NCBI GenBank assembly: GCA_027946555.1
Contig: JAPEVC010000172.1
Coordinates: 1 to 64,000 of the forward strand
DNA: 64,000 nt
Direction of reading: 5' to 3'
DNA from: Gnomoniopsis sp. IMI 355080
Lineage: Eukaryota > Ascomycota > Sordariomycetes > Diaporthales > Gnomoniaceae
The position numbers and the translations under genes were made by a program. Shown here one piece after another: positions 1 to 12,675 of the stretch. The notes below the pieces were generated by a model. That model saw only the letters and a list, made by a program, of their open reading frames with translations. It did not search any database and was not told the DNA's origin. Positions within the stretch are counted from its first letter, which is position 1; each line of letters begins with the position of its first letter.

Positions 1-433
1 GGGGGGTAATTGCGAAGCAAGCAACGCTAAGTACCAAATGCCAACGCTCACATGCCAGCCAGCCAGTTATTCCAAGCCTCCGTATACAGTCCAACATTCC
101 AAATGTACAGCCCAACTCAGCAAGATGGAAGAAGACATGCCCGCTTTCCTTTTCCCGTTCATGATATAAATACATCCCAGACGTGAACCCATCATAAACT
201 CATGTGACACGAATAGGTAGCACCTCCCATGCCATGGCATCATTCCTCTTAGCTAAGACGAACTCTGTTCCCACGAGCATCATAAGCACGCCATATGTCG
301 CGAGCATTGTCAGCAACATAATTGCCCTGGGGGCAGCCAGATACAAAACCAGCAGCACAATCTGCTGCCCAGGTCCCTACTCGACCTCTTGCTCCTCTTG
401 GCTGCCTTCTTCCCGTTTCACACGGCCCTTGTC
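1..433. other. 3' flank of the TamA-like gene
   Basis: No gene is recognised here. The stretch lies downstream of the minus-strand TamA-like gene and probably holds its 3' untranslated region. The short open frames on both strands show no family resemblance. Confidence 0.5.
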
Positions 434-2923
434 TCATCTCCCAGCGATAGGTGCGTACCCACTGTACATCGCTTCATCACTGCTCCCGCCATCGTCCTCG
501 CTGCCCTCGCCCTCGCCCTGACTTCTGGGGCTGGGTATCCCGCTGGGCGCACCGCTCCCGCCGCTTGTAGCAATTTCCATGCGCGACCCGCTGTCGCCAC
601 CGAGCATGCTTCCCAAGCCGCTGAAGCCGTAGCCGCCAAGCGCAAGCAAACTCGACCTCCTCGCGCCGCTCGGACCAGCTATTCCCGCCATGCTTCCGGA
701 CCGGCTCATGCTCGGCTTCTCGGGCAGCTTCTTAAGCAAGCCAGTGGAGATGTCCAGCATGTCCATCGCAAACATTGTCAGCCCTTTGCCTTCGCCTGGC
801 TTCGATGACATCGACAACGTCCACCGGTACTCGCCCAGCCGGCGTCCGTACCACTCCGCCTCCTCGCGACCAGGGCTCGTCGCCCATAGCAAGCTCCCAA
901 AGGTCCCGATCAGCGCAAAATTTGTCTTGCTGGCAAAGTACCAGAACGCCCGCAGATGGGCCGGGGTTAGGCGGTTGACAAAGTCCATGGCGGAGATTAG
1001 ACGGGCCTTGGCGGCGTTGCGGCATATGTGCAGGATGTAGTTGTCGCTCGCCGCCGAGGGGCTCGTGGCCGCGCCGGGTCCTTCATTGGGGCTGCCGCCG
1101 GCCCCGGAGTGCGTGCTGGCCAGCGAGCGCACAATGCGGCGGTGCAGGGTGATCTCGGTGGCAAAGTAGGCGAGGTGTAGGTAACCAATGGACGAGAGGC
1201 GATTGGGCATGGAATTTGCGACGGGAGTCTGATATGTCGAGTCCATGCGAATGGCGGCGGGTAGTGCGGCGTACCATTCTTTGAGCTTGAGCTGAACGGG
1301 CTTGGCGAGCGAGAGCACGAGGTGAGTGCCCTGCACACCGGCATTGGCGACGTTCTGCATCGCCTGTAGCGTGTAAAAGGTCTCGAGAATCTCGGCCAGA
1401 ATCTGCGAGAGCTGAATCATCTGCATGAACAACGTGCGGCCCTTTTCAATGTCTGCCTTGGCGTCGGTGTCGTCCTCTTCCCATTCTACATCCGGAAAGT
1501 CATTGATGTGCAGGGGCTGGACAGCCCATTGCGAGGCGAATATGTGCGAGGGCCGCCCATGCACGAGCGCTCCCCATTTGTCTTGCATGTACAGACCCCA
1601 GGCCAGACGCTTGCGGAGCCCCTTTTCCCACAGCGGAATTTTCCAATTTGAGCAGTCGAGATGCAGACCAAGCTCCTGGGAAATGGCAATGAGCTGCGCG
1701 GTAGGCGCCCACTGGTCACCTTCCGGCCGTTGCGAGAGAAGGAGGCCGGCTTGCACGGTGGAGAGCTTGGGCCTGTACATGGCGTCGGCGAGGGTTGTGC
1801 GCACCAGCCGCTCAAGATCCCGGACGTTGGGTCGCGGCAGTGGTGCCAAGTCGTCGTCCTGGTCCCACCAATTGATCGCTAGGATGTACATGGCGGCGAG
1901 AAGGGGTGGCGAGAACTCGCGGGGAGAACGTTCGTACTTTTCGTAAAAAACATTTTTTTGAATGATTGGTAATGCAGGGTGGACAATGCGGAAGTATAGG
2001 TCGATGAGTTTCCTGCCGTGTGGCGCAACGATTCTCTCGATCTCGTCGATATCCTCAAAGATATGTTCGTATCCTGGCGTGGTCTGATCGGGTAATAGCA
2101 GGAACACATCTTGCTCACTGACCTTTCGCAGCGTGCCTCTGGACAGGAGGCTCTCATCGTGCGGGTCAAAGGTGGAGAGGTTGATGAGTGAAGGCTCGAA
2201 GTCTGTTGTGGGCCCAATGTACTGGCTGTAACGGTCCGTCTGCAGACCCAGCGTCCGCTTGAGGAGCGTCGGTCCGCCGAAATTGGCCATCTCCTCAATG
2301 AAAGAATTGCTTGCGGCCGTGCTAGAGAGACTCGACCGGTGTTGTCGCCCTCCTCTGCTGTTATCAAAACCAGGAGATCTGGATTGACCAATCAGATGTT
2401 AGACGGGAAAATCAAACCCACGAGGGTACGTGATCTTGGCAAGGGTGCCCGCCACCAGGACGATAAGGCTTGCGATGCAGATGCGGCCCGAGGAAAAGAC
2501 AGGGGAGCATCATCGGAGGGTGTGGGAAATGTGTGGGAAATGTGTGGGATGAACAGGTAGGTCTGGGGTTGGAAGGGCTGTTGGGACTCACCCCCGTTTA
2601 CTCCTACTCTCACTGTGGTCACGGTGTAGCTTCCGCTTCCGAGGAGGTGGGCTTCCCACAAGCGAGCATTCGGTTCCACGAGCCCGGCAGGACAGGCAAG
2701 TGTCATCGTCGTCGCTCATCACGCACTTGATGCGGCGCAGTTGGCAGGCTTCGCACGGCCAGGCTGGGAATCCCGTCGACGGCGAGCCAACCGAATCTGG
2801 CGTATCGAACCCGCCGTTACTGAAACTTCCGCTGTATGCGTCCTGACGGCCGGCGGCGAAGCGTGATGGTTTGGGCGCGATAGCTATAGGTGCCGTCCGG
2901 GGAATGGCGCTTGGTATCGACAT
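434..2923 (-). CDS. tamA: TamA/Dal81-like Zn(II)2Cys6 transcriptional co-activator
   Basis: Spliced CDS complement(join(434..2378,2592..2923)), 758 aa. The 213-bp intron (2379-2591) has a GTGAGT donor and CAG acceptor, and the codon split joins in phase. The N-terminal exon carries a binuclear zinc cluster with Cys57, 60, 67, 76, 79 and 86 (CEAC...KC...TCLSC...EC), followed by a basic PPPRKRK stretch. The large exon has the fungal transcription-factor middle homology region (IVAPHGRKLIDLYFRIVHP, QEFS-like PPLLAAMYILA, WALYMQDKWGALVHGRPSHIF-type segments), which resembles TamA/Dal81/Uga35 rather than generic zinc-cluster factors. The C-terminus is Ser/Gly rich and probably disordered. In Aspergillus and yeast this family is a co-activator for nitrogen catabolic genes (with AreA, or for GABA and allantoin use) and acts in the nucleus. 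Family assignment is strong; the target genes here are inferred. The ATG at 2923 is the first usable start. Confidence 0.9.
2520..2549. repeat. 11-bp tandem repeat in the tamA-like intron
   Basis: Two full copies of GTGTGGGAAAT plus a partial third lie inside the 213-bp intron of the TamA-like gene. This is directly visible; no function is evident. Confidence 0.8.
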
Positions 2924-5900
2924 GGTGAAGATCGAAGTGAGAGGACAAGGCGAGCAGCCGCCAGTATTAGGTCGATATAATAAAAGACCGTGGGGTTGGG
3001 TTGGGGTGTCACCAAGGACGTAGCTAAGGCTGATAACGACGTCTCGGGTGTTGGCCTAAAGCACTACAATAATAAAGACGGGAAGTTCCAGAGGCGCGCG
3101 CGCACTGCAGCTGATATCTCCGGATAGACCTGACAATATTGCTTCTGGCCGTCCGCGTGGTGTGATGTAACCTGCAGAACTGAACCACCTTAGGCAGTTC
3201 AATATACTTGTGTCCGAGATATGATAGCCGGGAAAGTGACCTGTCTATGCAGAATAGCCCCCAGTACAGCCTGTCAAAGGACAGAGATCCGTTGGGATGG
3301 CTGATAAGCACTCTTGTCTAATCGAAAACGAAGAGACGTCGAGTAAGCTTACTCCTGGTGAGAACGTAACAGTTCTAGCCGCAAGAGAGACTTTGTGGGG
3401 GTACTAATTAAAGACACTGTTCCGCAAAGAAGTTGCAACACCAGCGAGAGCGATATGCTGCAATATGCCCTATCTTCGAACAGGCAAATACCAGCCTCGT
3501 GGCGGCTGCGTGACGGTGCCGGAATTTTCCCAGTGTACTTCGGCTATCGCGTCTCAACTCCAAGCTGATAGACGCAACGGTTGCAAAAGGGATGACGGTT
3601 GGGTTAGGCCGCTCCTCTAGCCTTATCAAAGATGAGGGCCTCGAGCAGTGCAGTGAAGCAGTCTCGATTTTCTGTGACAATGGTATTCCCGGGAGAATAT
3701 TTGGGGGGGATTACCGGGACCCAAGATTGGTAGGCTAGGAGTTGATTAGGTGACAATCGAGACCAGGATGAGATAAGCTTGGCTAATCTGTGTCATTTGT
3801 ATTGATGAGAGTTATTCCCCGTGTCGAGGAGAAGAAGCCCTTGTCGCACTCGGCTCCGGGAAGTTTGCTTGAGGTGAAGTTGCACAGTTGTAGAAGACTC
3901 CCTGAATTGGACAAAAAAAAGGCATGTGAAAATGTCGTCTTGGCTGGAGGAGGGTTGGTCTCTGATTAAACACTGTCCACGGATCAGGGCGTGGTCAGGG
4001 CGAGGCGCAAGGTTGGAGATTGGTGGTAAGGATGGGGTTCAAGCAGATTCAAATGGTTTAAGAAAAAGACATTGCTTGTGCTACAGGAAAGCGCTGGACA
4101 ATGCAAAGTCAAGTTGCAGTCACACACGAGACATTGGATTGCAAGGAGGTTGGCATCATCTCATACCAAGAGCGGACGGAATGCCCGCCACGGGGGGCCA
4201 CCAGAAATTTAGAGCCTCGCCATAGTGCCGAGCCCTGGGGTCTATCGTCATCGGCGTCGGTGGCATTGGAGACAGAGCTGGGCGCTGAGCACAAAGTTCG
4301 GGACGACGGTGATGTTTCATGTGCGACAGTGGCTCCCAAACCGACGTGATGTGCTGTGAAAGATAACGAGCGAGCAAAAGCATGACCTTATCATGGGCAG
4401 AATTAAAGCACGAAATTCATAATGGTATGCCGAGTTACGCTGTGGGGTCATGGATACTCAGCCTGGTCCGGGGGCTCTAACAGATAGGGCGCGGGGAGCA
4501 ACGGTTTCGCTACCCTTGTGCAGCCGAAATTGGATGAGGCTGAAATCGGGACGAAGATAATGCAGCAGACGCATGACAGGTAGAGAATACCGGGGTGGCA
4601 CCCGCGTTGAGGTCGATGGGGTGCCGGAAGAAGCGTGGCTATTAGTCAAAGAAAACGCTTCTACCGGGTGTAGCGCAGTAGAGTGAATACTTTTCACGTA
4701 ATGACTGGAAGCCGAGTCAGCCCCAGTGACCAATCTGCTACTGGGCGTTTGAACTCTGTGCAATTGGACATTGGGTGGCCGCTGAGTAAAACTTTCCTAG
4801 TAGTAACCAGCCCGAAATGAGAAATCCGAGCCGCCGCGGTCTTGTGCTCTTCTAACATGGAACGGTGCGTCGTTGAGCTCGGCGACAGTGCCTTGGTGAG
4901 GCCCGGGCTTCAAGGCTTGTTTCGGGGATCCATACAGACCACTTATCACTGCCAGGACATAGTAATAGTGTTTTAATGCAGCGTCGTGACGTAGAATTTC
5001 CAGAGGCACCTTATTCTATATCGTCCAATAGGAATGGGGTGAGCCGAAGGCAGTGGAAGACGGACTTCACACCCGACATCCGGGAGCCCGGAGGATTGAT
5101 TATAAATTAGTGTGGTGCTATGTCGACGTAGAGTGACATGGCCCTATGCAAATCATCATATTCATCATGTACATAGCTTTTATTCCGCGGTTGGTGATCC
5201 ACCGCAAATGACAGCAACGAATGGTAGTGCGTCGGCACTCAGTGGATATATCAAGCTTGGGGCGCACACCGCTCCAAGGGCTGCTGACGGGATTCGATTC
5301 GCAAAGAAAGAAAAGCGATGAAAAGGTACGCAGAATAAGGTCGCGTGCATGATTCAAGCTTTTTCAACTTCCAAGTTCATCGCAACCCGGCGGACCAAGC
5401 CAGGAACAATTTTTATTAGTCCCCCACATTGATAAAATACTTGGTATACATGACACTAAATTACCGCGGTACTGACCCCCATTTATCCTGCAGGTGTCAT
5501 GGGCATGAGACCCGAATTGACTCTGGCAAGGATCCTGACATCATATCCATTGCATCGGATTCTATGCCATAGTAGTTGTGCGTTGTTGCTCGCTGCGCAC
5601 AAAATGGATGGTCCTGTATTCTCACCTACCTAGGTACATAGTAGCTCCTAGGTATATGGTAGTACAGTGTAGTCCACTAGCAGGAGTGGGCGAGTTCCAA
5701 ATATTCCATAGATGTGCCAAGCATATACTATTTCAGTAATGCCCTCCATTTCTCCACAAACTTCTTTTCTCTCTCGCGCGCGCATCGAGGCTGTGCTATG
5801 ATATCTTGAAGTTTCTGCCTTTTACTCCCAGGGTTTGGAGGGACCCTGGGCCGCTGGGGTCAGAATGCGGGGTGGGCCGGGGCCCCAAATTGGCGAGCCC

Positions 5901-7886
5901 TACATTTGTGCGGCGCGGCCCGAGCAAAGTGCGAAAGCTTCCAGAACAACATGCCACAACAAGAAGCATTTCGGGCAGCCTTCCATACCCTCGAATATCC
6001 CCTCCTTGATCCTTTGCCTGGAAAGTGGGTCTTCTCACTGTGCATGTGAACAATCGAGCGGCTTTTGTTCTTCGGATATCATCGCCTGATAACACGGAAA
6101 CGGCCGTGATGGGCTGTTCCACTCCCAGGGCAGCTCCGCATGTGAGCTGGTGCTTCTCGTGGGCCTGTCAATCTCTTCGAGACGCTCAAAGAATACTCGT
6201 GCAGATTCTGAAGTTAGCAGAAAAAGGGGTTGTACGAACATGTACCAACATGATGGGCCCTCATGAACTCGAGCAGCGGATACGGTAAATGCCTATGTTG
6301 TTGCCATACATACTGGGGCATGATGTAAGCAGACGCTTGCGTACGAGCGAGGAAGAGCCAAGAGTGCCTAGGCCAAGCTCACAGGCGTCAATGATGTTTA
6401 TCAAGGCGGGTATTGGACTTGTCATGTGTAAGCAATTTGATAGCCAGTGTCAATAACCTGTCAATGATTCGAGTTGCAGTACCGATGTGTCTGACGATAG
6501 CAGAGTCAAGAACCCCGCAACGTCGCATTGAATTGCCCCAGTACACATCGCAGTCATTGGCATCCGCATTGTCCAAGCCTGAGTCCAACACGCGCATGTG
6601 ACCACACTTATGAGTGTGCATTAAGCCATCTCTCTGGCCAAGACTCCGGCTGTGCTCTGGGAGAGACCAGATATGGTGTCCAATCTCCGGCAGGCCGGCC
6701 GGCTTCCAATACCTAGATACAGTATCGCCCGTCGAAAGTCTCAATACGGGGGGTTTCTGTGGCCATCGGGCCCTGGAACAGCTTGTTTTTCCCTGCAGAG
6801 CAACTTGAAAGGGGCAATCTTCATCGACTATCGAGTCTTCACGAAAAGGGAACGTCACGTGCGGGTTCGAGTTCGATTTCGGTCTGAGGCACAGGACACT
6901 CGACCAAGCCTCGCTCGACGTGTAGCTTTTCAATACCCAGCAACCTTACGTTCCTCCCGATGGTCTCATCCGTCCTATAGGACGGGCCAATCACTTTCTG
7001 GGACGTGATCGCGCGCGTGAAGGCCATGATTACCAACTCAGGAAGCATTGGGGCCGCGGAGGTAGCGCACTAATGGACGTGTCTGCTGGAATAGAAGCAG
7101 CAATGGGTGTTAGATATCTTCATGTTCGTGTGGGTGAATTTCTAGAAGATTTAAGTTTGGGAGTCTCGCAGCCAGTCTGCTGTGTTGGTTAACAGAGTCC
7201 TCCACGGTCGACTCCGATTACAGCGGGGTAGTTCCGCACCACAGTGCCGGTCACGCAGCTGCGTTCCTTGACAAGGCGCTGTTGAAGCCGGCAGAGAGCG
7301 CTGTTGTGCGAACTGCTGTCAGCAAGCGCGAGTTCGTTGTGAAACGGCGATGCGACTTTGTACTGCACCTGGGCCGTGAAATGGGTTTACTCATTACCTT
7401 CGCTAACTTTGGGATTCTTTGATATTGTTCCTATTGATTACATTCGGTAGATATCTTTCTACATTCGAAGGGCCGGATGGCCAATTCTTGAGGGAGTCAC
7501 AAGGCGACTTACACTCTAATGAGTTTCTGACAGATTGACATGATTGGCAACTTGATGGGATGGCCGATAGTGATCTTTGAAAACTCGTCTACTCTTGGAG
7601 AACTTTCTCAGCTACTTCTTCTCTACGTATGTGCGAAGGCAAGATGCGAATTTAGGACCTGAGGTTATCGTAACGTGGATTCCCAGTTTAGGGCAAGTGT
7701 AGTGCATTCGGCCAATCGCGTGTTATAGATTGCAAACAGGGGTCCATCCACAACCATGCCAGTAATGGGGACGGCCCCTAAGCGTACAGTTTCAAGGTAT
7801 TCTTGCTTTGTAAATCATCTATGAGATTCACCCCATATTCCTCAGACTCAGTGGAAATGAGAAACTTGAAGGATGACGATCTAGAG
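2924..7886. other. Gene-poor intergenic region (~5 kb)
   Basis: No gene could be supported. The longest open frames (for example 181 codons on the minus strand at 6388-6933 and 108 codons at 5796-6122) show no family motif, no sensible splice extension and no coding-like composition. The part next to 2924 should hold the TamA-like promoter, and the part next to 7886 the 3' end of the glycoside hydrolase transcript. A TACCTAGGTA palindrome lies at 5627-5636. Confidence 0.5.
5627..5636. repeat. TACCTAGGTA palindrome
   Basis: One of about a dozen dispersed CCTAGG-centred short palindromes in the intergenic DNA of this window (others at 18685, 23846, 27121, 37284, 37533 and 43189). A further TCCTAGGTA copy follows at about 5646. 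Confidence 0.7.
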
Positions 7887-10800
7887 CTATAGTGTGATTC
7901 TGTATTCTCTATACGGAATTAGAGTGACCGGAGCGCTGAGCCCGTACGGTTGCCCGCCGTACGTTGTGGCATACTTTGCCTGTTCCCACGATTGTGTCAC
8001 GTTGACCTGCAGAAGCCTGTTCCTCAAAGTGGATGCCGTCTCAATGCGGATTCGATTGGTTCCCCTTTTCAGGTATTGACCAATATCGACCACGGCATCA
8101 GTGACATCAATCGGCCCCGTCCAATGATTGTTCACAAACAATTTCACCGTGTTGAAGACTGGTCCAAGATCGAGCAAAGCCCCTAGAGTGATATTGCTGA
8201 AAGTCCAGGTGAAATTCGTCGTGTATGTGCCAATGCCCGAGGTATGCTCAAGGCCACTGATGTTGTACCAGGGGATCAGTTCGTCCAGACTGAGATAATG
8301 GTAGGTGTACATGGAGGAGTAATTATGCCACGGATCTGGTCCTGGCTGCCAATCTTGGATTGTGAGATTCCAGGGGCCTAGTTCAACTGGAGATGGAAGT
8401 GGAGTGGCATCGTCGAAGGTGAAGCTTCTACCGTCACTCAGTGTAATTGCCTGTGAGGTGTTCTGGGTCGACTTTGCGAATATGTGGGTCGCATCTCTCG
8501 AGATGTCCAGGTATTCTGCGGTCGATCTGACGACGTGGGCGGTCGGGACCCTTACGTTGGCAAAGTAGCCGGCGGGCGCGAACGCCACGATCGTGCTCTG
8601 ATTGGATTTGAGACTAAACCACAGGTTGAACCGCTCGCCAGCCGTTGTATAGTTCACGATTGGGGTAATGACTCCTTTCCAAGCGTCCAGAGTGTAGGGC
8701 AACCCCCTCCCACGCAGTGATGCCTCAGTAGCGTGGCTATTGTTCAGGTCCGAGTTGTACACCCAGTAGTAGTCGACCAGGTTGTCTCCATCCCACCGAT
8801 GGGTGTAAAGAATCGGGCACGGAGAAAGATTCTGCGCGGCGGGCGACACACCCAGTCCTTTCAGAGCCTCCACCACGCCGGCCTCGGAAACCAAATTCCT
8901 CACCGAGGGGTAGGTGAGTAGTTTCTCGATACCTTCCTTGACGTGCATATCTGCCACGCTAGAGTAATATGGACTTATCTGAGGCACGCCACCTACGAAT
9001 AGGATAGGAAAGCCTTGGTCGGCAAATTCAAGCAGCCTCACGACCGCGCTGGAGGTGATATTCGTAGAGTTGTCCACTATGAATGCAGAGAAGCCTGGAC
9101 CATTGTCTGCTAGTAGACCATGCCTGATGAAAGCGTTGTCCTGACAGAATCAGCATTCACTACTTCGCGTGAGCAGCCTGCAAGGCGTTGTCGGCCAAAG
9201 TGAACCTACCCGTGTCAGCAAAGACGGGCTTACAGAGGCGTACGAGTACCCCGCGTTCTGCAAGGACTTGTCACCGAAGATATTCTCTCCCATGCCGTAC
9301 TGCCGCGTCTGAGGTCAGTGACTGTCTCGATCAGAACATGTGCTGAGGCATGGGCCAAATTTTATAGACATTGCCCTTTGACACTTGTGTAATAGAGCAT
9401 GTGAGTCAGGGGCAGCCACAAAAGGAACCAACTCCTGACAGAACGTACGTGCTTAATGTCGACAGAGATATACTTGTGCCGATATAAGCCAAGGTCGACC
9501 CTCGGTACACCGCTCTGTAAAACGAGCTGCGTCCTAGCAATCCAATCCGCCATCTCCCGTACATACGCCCAGGCCGGCTGTCTGGGACCCCACATCCCAC
9601 TGTACGTCCACTCAAACGTCGTGAGGCCAGGCCACTCAACTTCGGGACGATAACCAGAATATGGATACCCATGCGTGACGATCCTGTTGACACCGCCGAC
9701 ATAGTTGATAGCGCAGTCATTGAGAATGAGAGGTACAGTTTCCGCGTAAGAAAAGTACCGGTGGGCGCCCAGTTCGGAGCTGAATATTTGCTTCTGTCCC
9801 ATCATAGCCCCTCCGCCCATAGCTCTAAACGCATCTATCACACCGTCGAAATAGTTTGACTCTGTCTCGGGAGCGTCGATGTGTGCCGCTGCGCTGACCA
9901 TATCCCACGGAGGAGCCAGATTCGGGGCCGTGGCGTAGGGTTGCAGACTCCCTTGAAGACCGAATTTTGCAGACCATCTGGAAAGGCCCTCAAGGTGGTA
10001 AGTCTCGTAAAGTTGCTGAAGTGTCTGATAGAAATCGTTCCGAATCTTCCAGTCGATTCTGGTGCCATTGCTTCCCTCGTCAAACGAGAAATAGAAATAT
10101 CCGTCAGTCAAAGTGCTTGGCGGTAAACCAGTTGTGCCAAACAGAATGGGCAGATACGGAACGATACCATAGCCCCTGGACTCGTTGAAGTAGCTCAGCA
10201 AGTTGTCCGTCCAGCATAGGGTGGCTCGGAATTCGGCGGAGTCCTCCCATGCATATAGGCCCAGCTGCTGCAATAGGTCACCGTTCTCCCCGTTCATGAC
10301 ATACTCTTCTGTGAAAGACGTCCATAAATCTGTTCCTGCTTGGCTAAAATGGTCGACCACGTACGCAAACCAGGACGCTGGATTTTCAGGATCGGTAGCA
10401 TTATTGAAAGCACCTTGGGCAGCGAGATATCCTGTTCGCCGCTGGTAAAATACCAAGAGAACGTATTCATTACCATCGTCCGGAGCTTTCCACGTAAGAC
10501 TTCCATTATACACCAGCGAGGTCACTTCTTGAACACTCTTGAGGTCCAGCCCGGTTACTCGTGGGTCGGCTGATGGGGCTTCATGGGATTTTAGTACTGT
10601 ATCACATTGACAGACATACTTCAAAGAAAGTGGGGAATCAGGCTAGCCAAGTACTCACTCGGATTTTTCTTTGCCACAATTGCTGCCACGAATTTGTTGC
10701 TGTAATTCTGGAAAGGCGCATAGAATTCCGGGGCATTGGCGTATCCTGCTGACGTCTGACCCGGGCCAGGTAAGGGACCGCTAAAGATCGACCCGGAACT

Positions 10801-11277
10801 GATGTTCAATTGTCCGTAGACTAGCTCTGTATTCATCCCCTCAGAGTCAGGATTAAGGATAGGAATGGATGCGCCCTGGGTAGGGCCCAGAGCGAAGTCG
10901 ACAGTAATGTTGAATTCCTCGGCTGCTCGAAGCATTGTGCGGAAACGGTTGGTCCAGTTCAGTCCTCCGTAGCCAAACTCTGCGGGGTCAACAATTGCAA
11001 TCTCAATACCATAATTCTCGAGGCAAATAACTTCTACGCTGCCCCAGCCGGCCTCGTAGATAGTCTTGAGGTCGGAGTAGAGAACATCGTCATCCACATC
11101 AGAATCAGGCACCCAATATCGGAAAGTAGGTCGAGCAAGCCCTTTGGGATTCGTGAAGTCATTGGGAACATCGTATTTAATCCACGGTGCTGGCCTCTGG
11201 CCAAAGTTCTCAGGCTTCGGTGACGAAGCTATTGCCAAGCTCGCCGCCACAGCGACCACTATGAGCGCTTCCAGCAT
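7887..11277 (-). CDS. Secreted GH106-like glycoside hydrolase (putative alpha-L-rhamnosidase-type)
   Basis: Four exons: complement(join(7887..9140,9210..9308,9449..10596,10659..11277)), 1039 aa, all junctions in phase with consensus donors (GTGAGT, GTACGT, GTAGGT) and AG acceptors. Residues 1-18 form a hydrophobic signal peptide (MLEALIVVAVAASLAIAS). The ARPTFRYWVPD segment, followed by a D-x-D-rich helix and the GWGSVEVICLENYG strand, resembles the N-terminal catalytic region of fungal secreted proteins related to GH106. The C-terminal ~150 residues (LFVNNHWTGPIDVTD, LKRGTNRIRIETASTLRNRL) resemble a GH2-type sugar-binding beta-sandwich. Length matches GH106-type enzymes (~1000 aa). Several N-x-S/T sequons fit a glycosylated extracellular protein. 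It probably cleaves terminal rhamnose or a related sugar from plant or microbial glycans; the substrate is inferred. No other carbohydrate enzyme lies nearby. Confidence 0.72.
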
Positions 11278-11977
11278 AGCAGTAGCCGAGACCAGGGTCT
11301 AGGTAGATAATGGTGTGAGATCGATCTAGGTAGCCGTCTTCAGGATGGGAGGCTGAAGCAATGAAGTCTGTTTAGGTTCTATCAGAACCGAGAGGCGGGT
11401 GAGCTAGTGATCAGGAGTTAGGGAACGACCAAAGTCGTGATCATGGCTTGATTCTCCGCCATCTCGAAGTCATTGCATATCGTCATCCTAGTCTGGTCAA
11501 GCTTCGTAGCTTGCTGATGGTATTCGGGCAAGGTATGTTGCGGGGACCTGCAATGCAAGGGTGACATCTAATCGCAGATAGAATGGCATCATCCTGTCGA
11601 TACCTAGATATGAAATAGGGCGACTGGTGCCGTCAACTAGGGGCTCGACTGATGACTGACTGGATGTAAGTAGGATATATAGTAGGGATGATTTCTATTG
11701 AATCACGTGTCTCCTTTCTCAAGAAACATCGGCGAACCTAAAATTGGTCTTGGAAGACCAATGTTGTTTTCCGTAATTTCTCCGCATTTATTCCCAGGTG
11801 TCGACCTTTGGCCGAGATTCTGAGGTTCATAGTATGGGATAGGTTTCCATACCGTCGTCTCCACATGACGTCGATGCCACCTCAAAACGGACTCACAGAC
11901 GACGTCTAGTTGCCCAGATATTTTACCAGCAGCCTCTTTTGACACAGCTCTTGGGAGATAAAGAAAACTTTAGCAAG
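11278..11977. other. Divergent intergenic promoter region
   Basis: This lies between the divergently transcribed glycoside hydrolase (-) and cupin (+) genes. No gene or RNA was recognised. It should contain both promoters. Confidence 0.5.
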
Positions 11978-12553
11978 ATGTCACAAACAGACAGACAAAA
12001 TGCCAGACCCGTCCACTTCTGCGCGTCCGATCAAGTCAAGACCGGCCACGGCCAGACCCAAGGCATGATCCGGCAGGTATGTACTCTGATGAATCGAATC
12101 TTACTTCTCCCACCATCTCTGACCACAGCAAACAGTCCGCAATAGTCGACAAATCCCCATCCCTATGTGGAACACTGATGCGCGCTCAGCCACACTCCAG
12201 CTCCGATGTCCATCATCACGGTAATCAGGATACGTAAGCCAAGGCAACCGCAGACAAACCTTTTCCTCACGCGCAAATTATAGAATCTGCTTGCGCAAAT
12301 GCTGACACAAGAGAACAACCAAAGCATTGTTTACGCTGTCTCGGGGACAGGCATCGTAGCTTCGCTGGATGACAGCGGGAACGAGCAAAAGCAAGAGCTG
12401 AAAGCAGGAGACTGGGCCTTGATCCCTGCGAACCGCGAGCACAAGGAGGTCAACGAGGGCGATGAAGAGGTCGTTTGGGTGATTGTGAGAGCACCTGGCG
12501 GCGTTCCCGAGGTAGTCAATCTTACGGGTTGGAAGGGCGAGGAGGTCAAGTAG
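11978..12553 (+). CDS. Small single-domain cupin protein
   Basis: Three exons: join(11978..12076,12136..12233,12325..12553), 141 aa. The introns are 59 and 91 bp, with donors GTATGT and GTAAGC and phases that fit; the second intron carries a CTGAC branch-like sequence. Splicing restores the cupin motif 1 (HSSSDVHHHGNQDTIVYAVSG, putative metal ligands His59 and His61, Gln64 at the usual Glu position) and motif 2 (AGDWALIPANREHKEVN, His105). The protein is one small beta-barrel with no signal peptide and is probably cytosolic. Cupins of this size are very diverse (isomerases, dioxygenases, binding proteins), so no reaction can be named. Its 3' end faces the receptor gene, 122 bp away. Confidence 0.85.
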
Positions 12554-12675
12554 ACCTGATGATTGAGACAAGGATACAAATTTGATCGGTTCTTCTTGAT
12601 GATGGTGGTGAGGAAGACTCTCGTATGGAATTCAGAAAAGCAAATATCGCTAGGCTAGTAGGAGCTCAGACATCC

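Noticed and set aside
434..1946. Several plus-strand open frames antisense to the TamA-like gene
   Set aside because: They are shadows of a GC-rich real coding exon on the minus strand.
4150..4200. Possible dispersed 5S rRNA fragment (minus-strand sequence near AGAGCGGACGG)
   Set aside because: Only a short coincidental match; the flanking sequence does not fold or read as 5S rRNA.
6388..6933. 181-codon minus-strand open frame
   Set aside because: No recognisable domain; overlapping frames on the other strand are equally long, as expected by chance.
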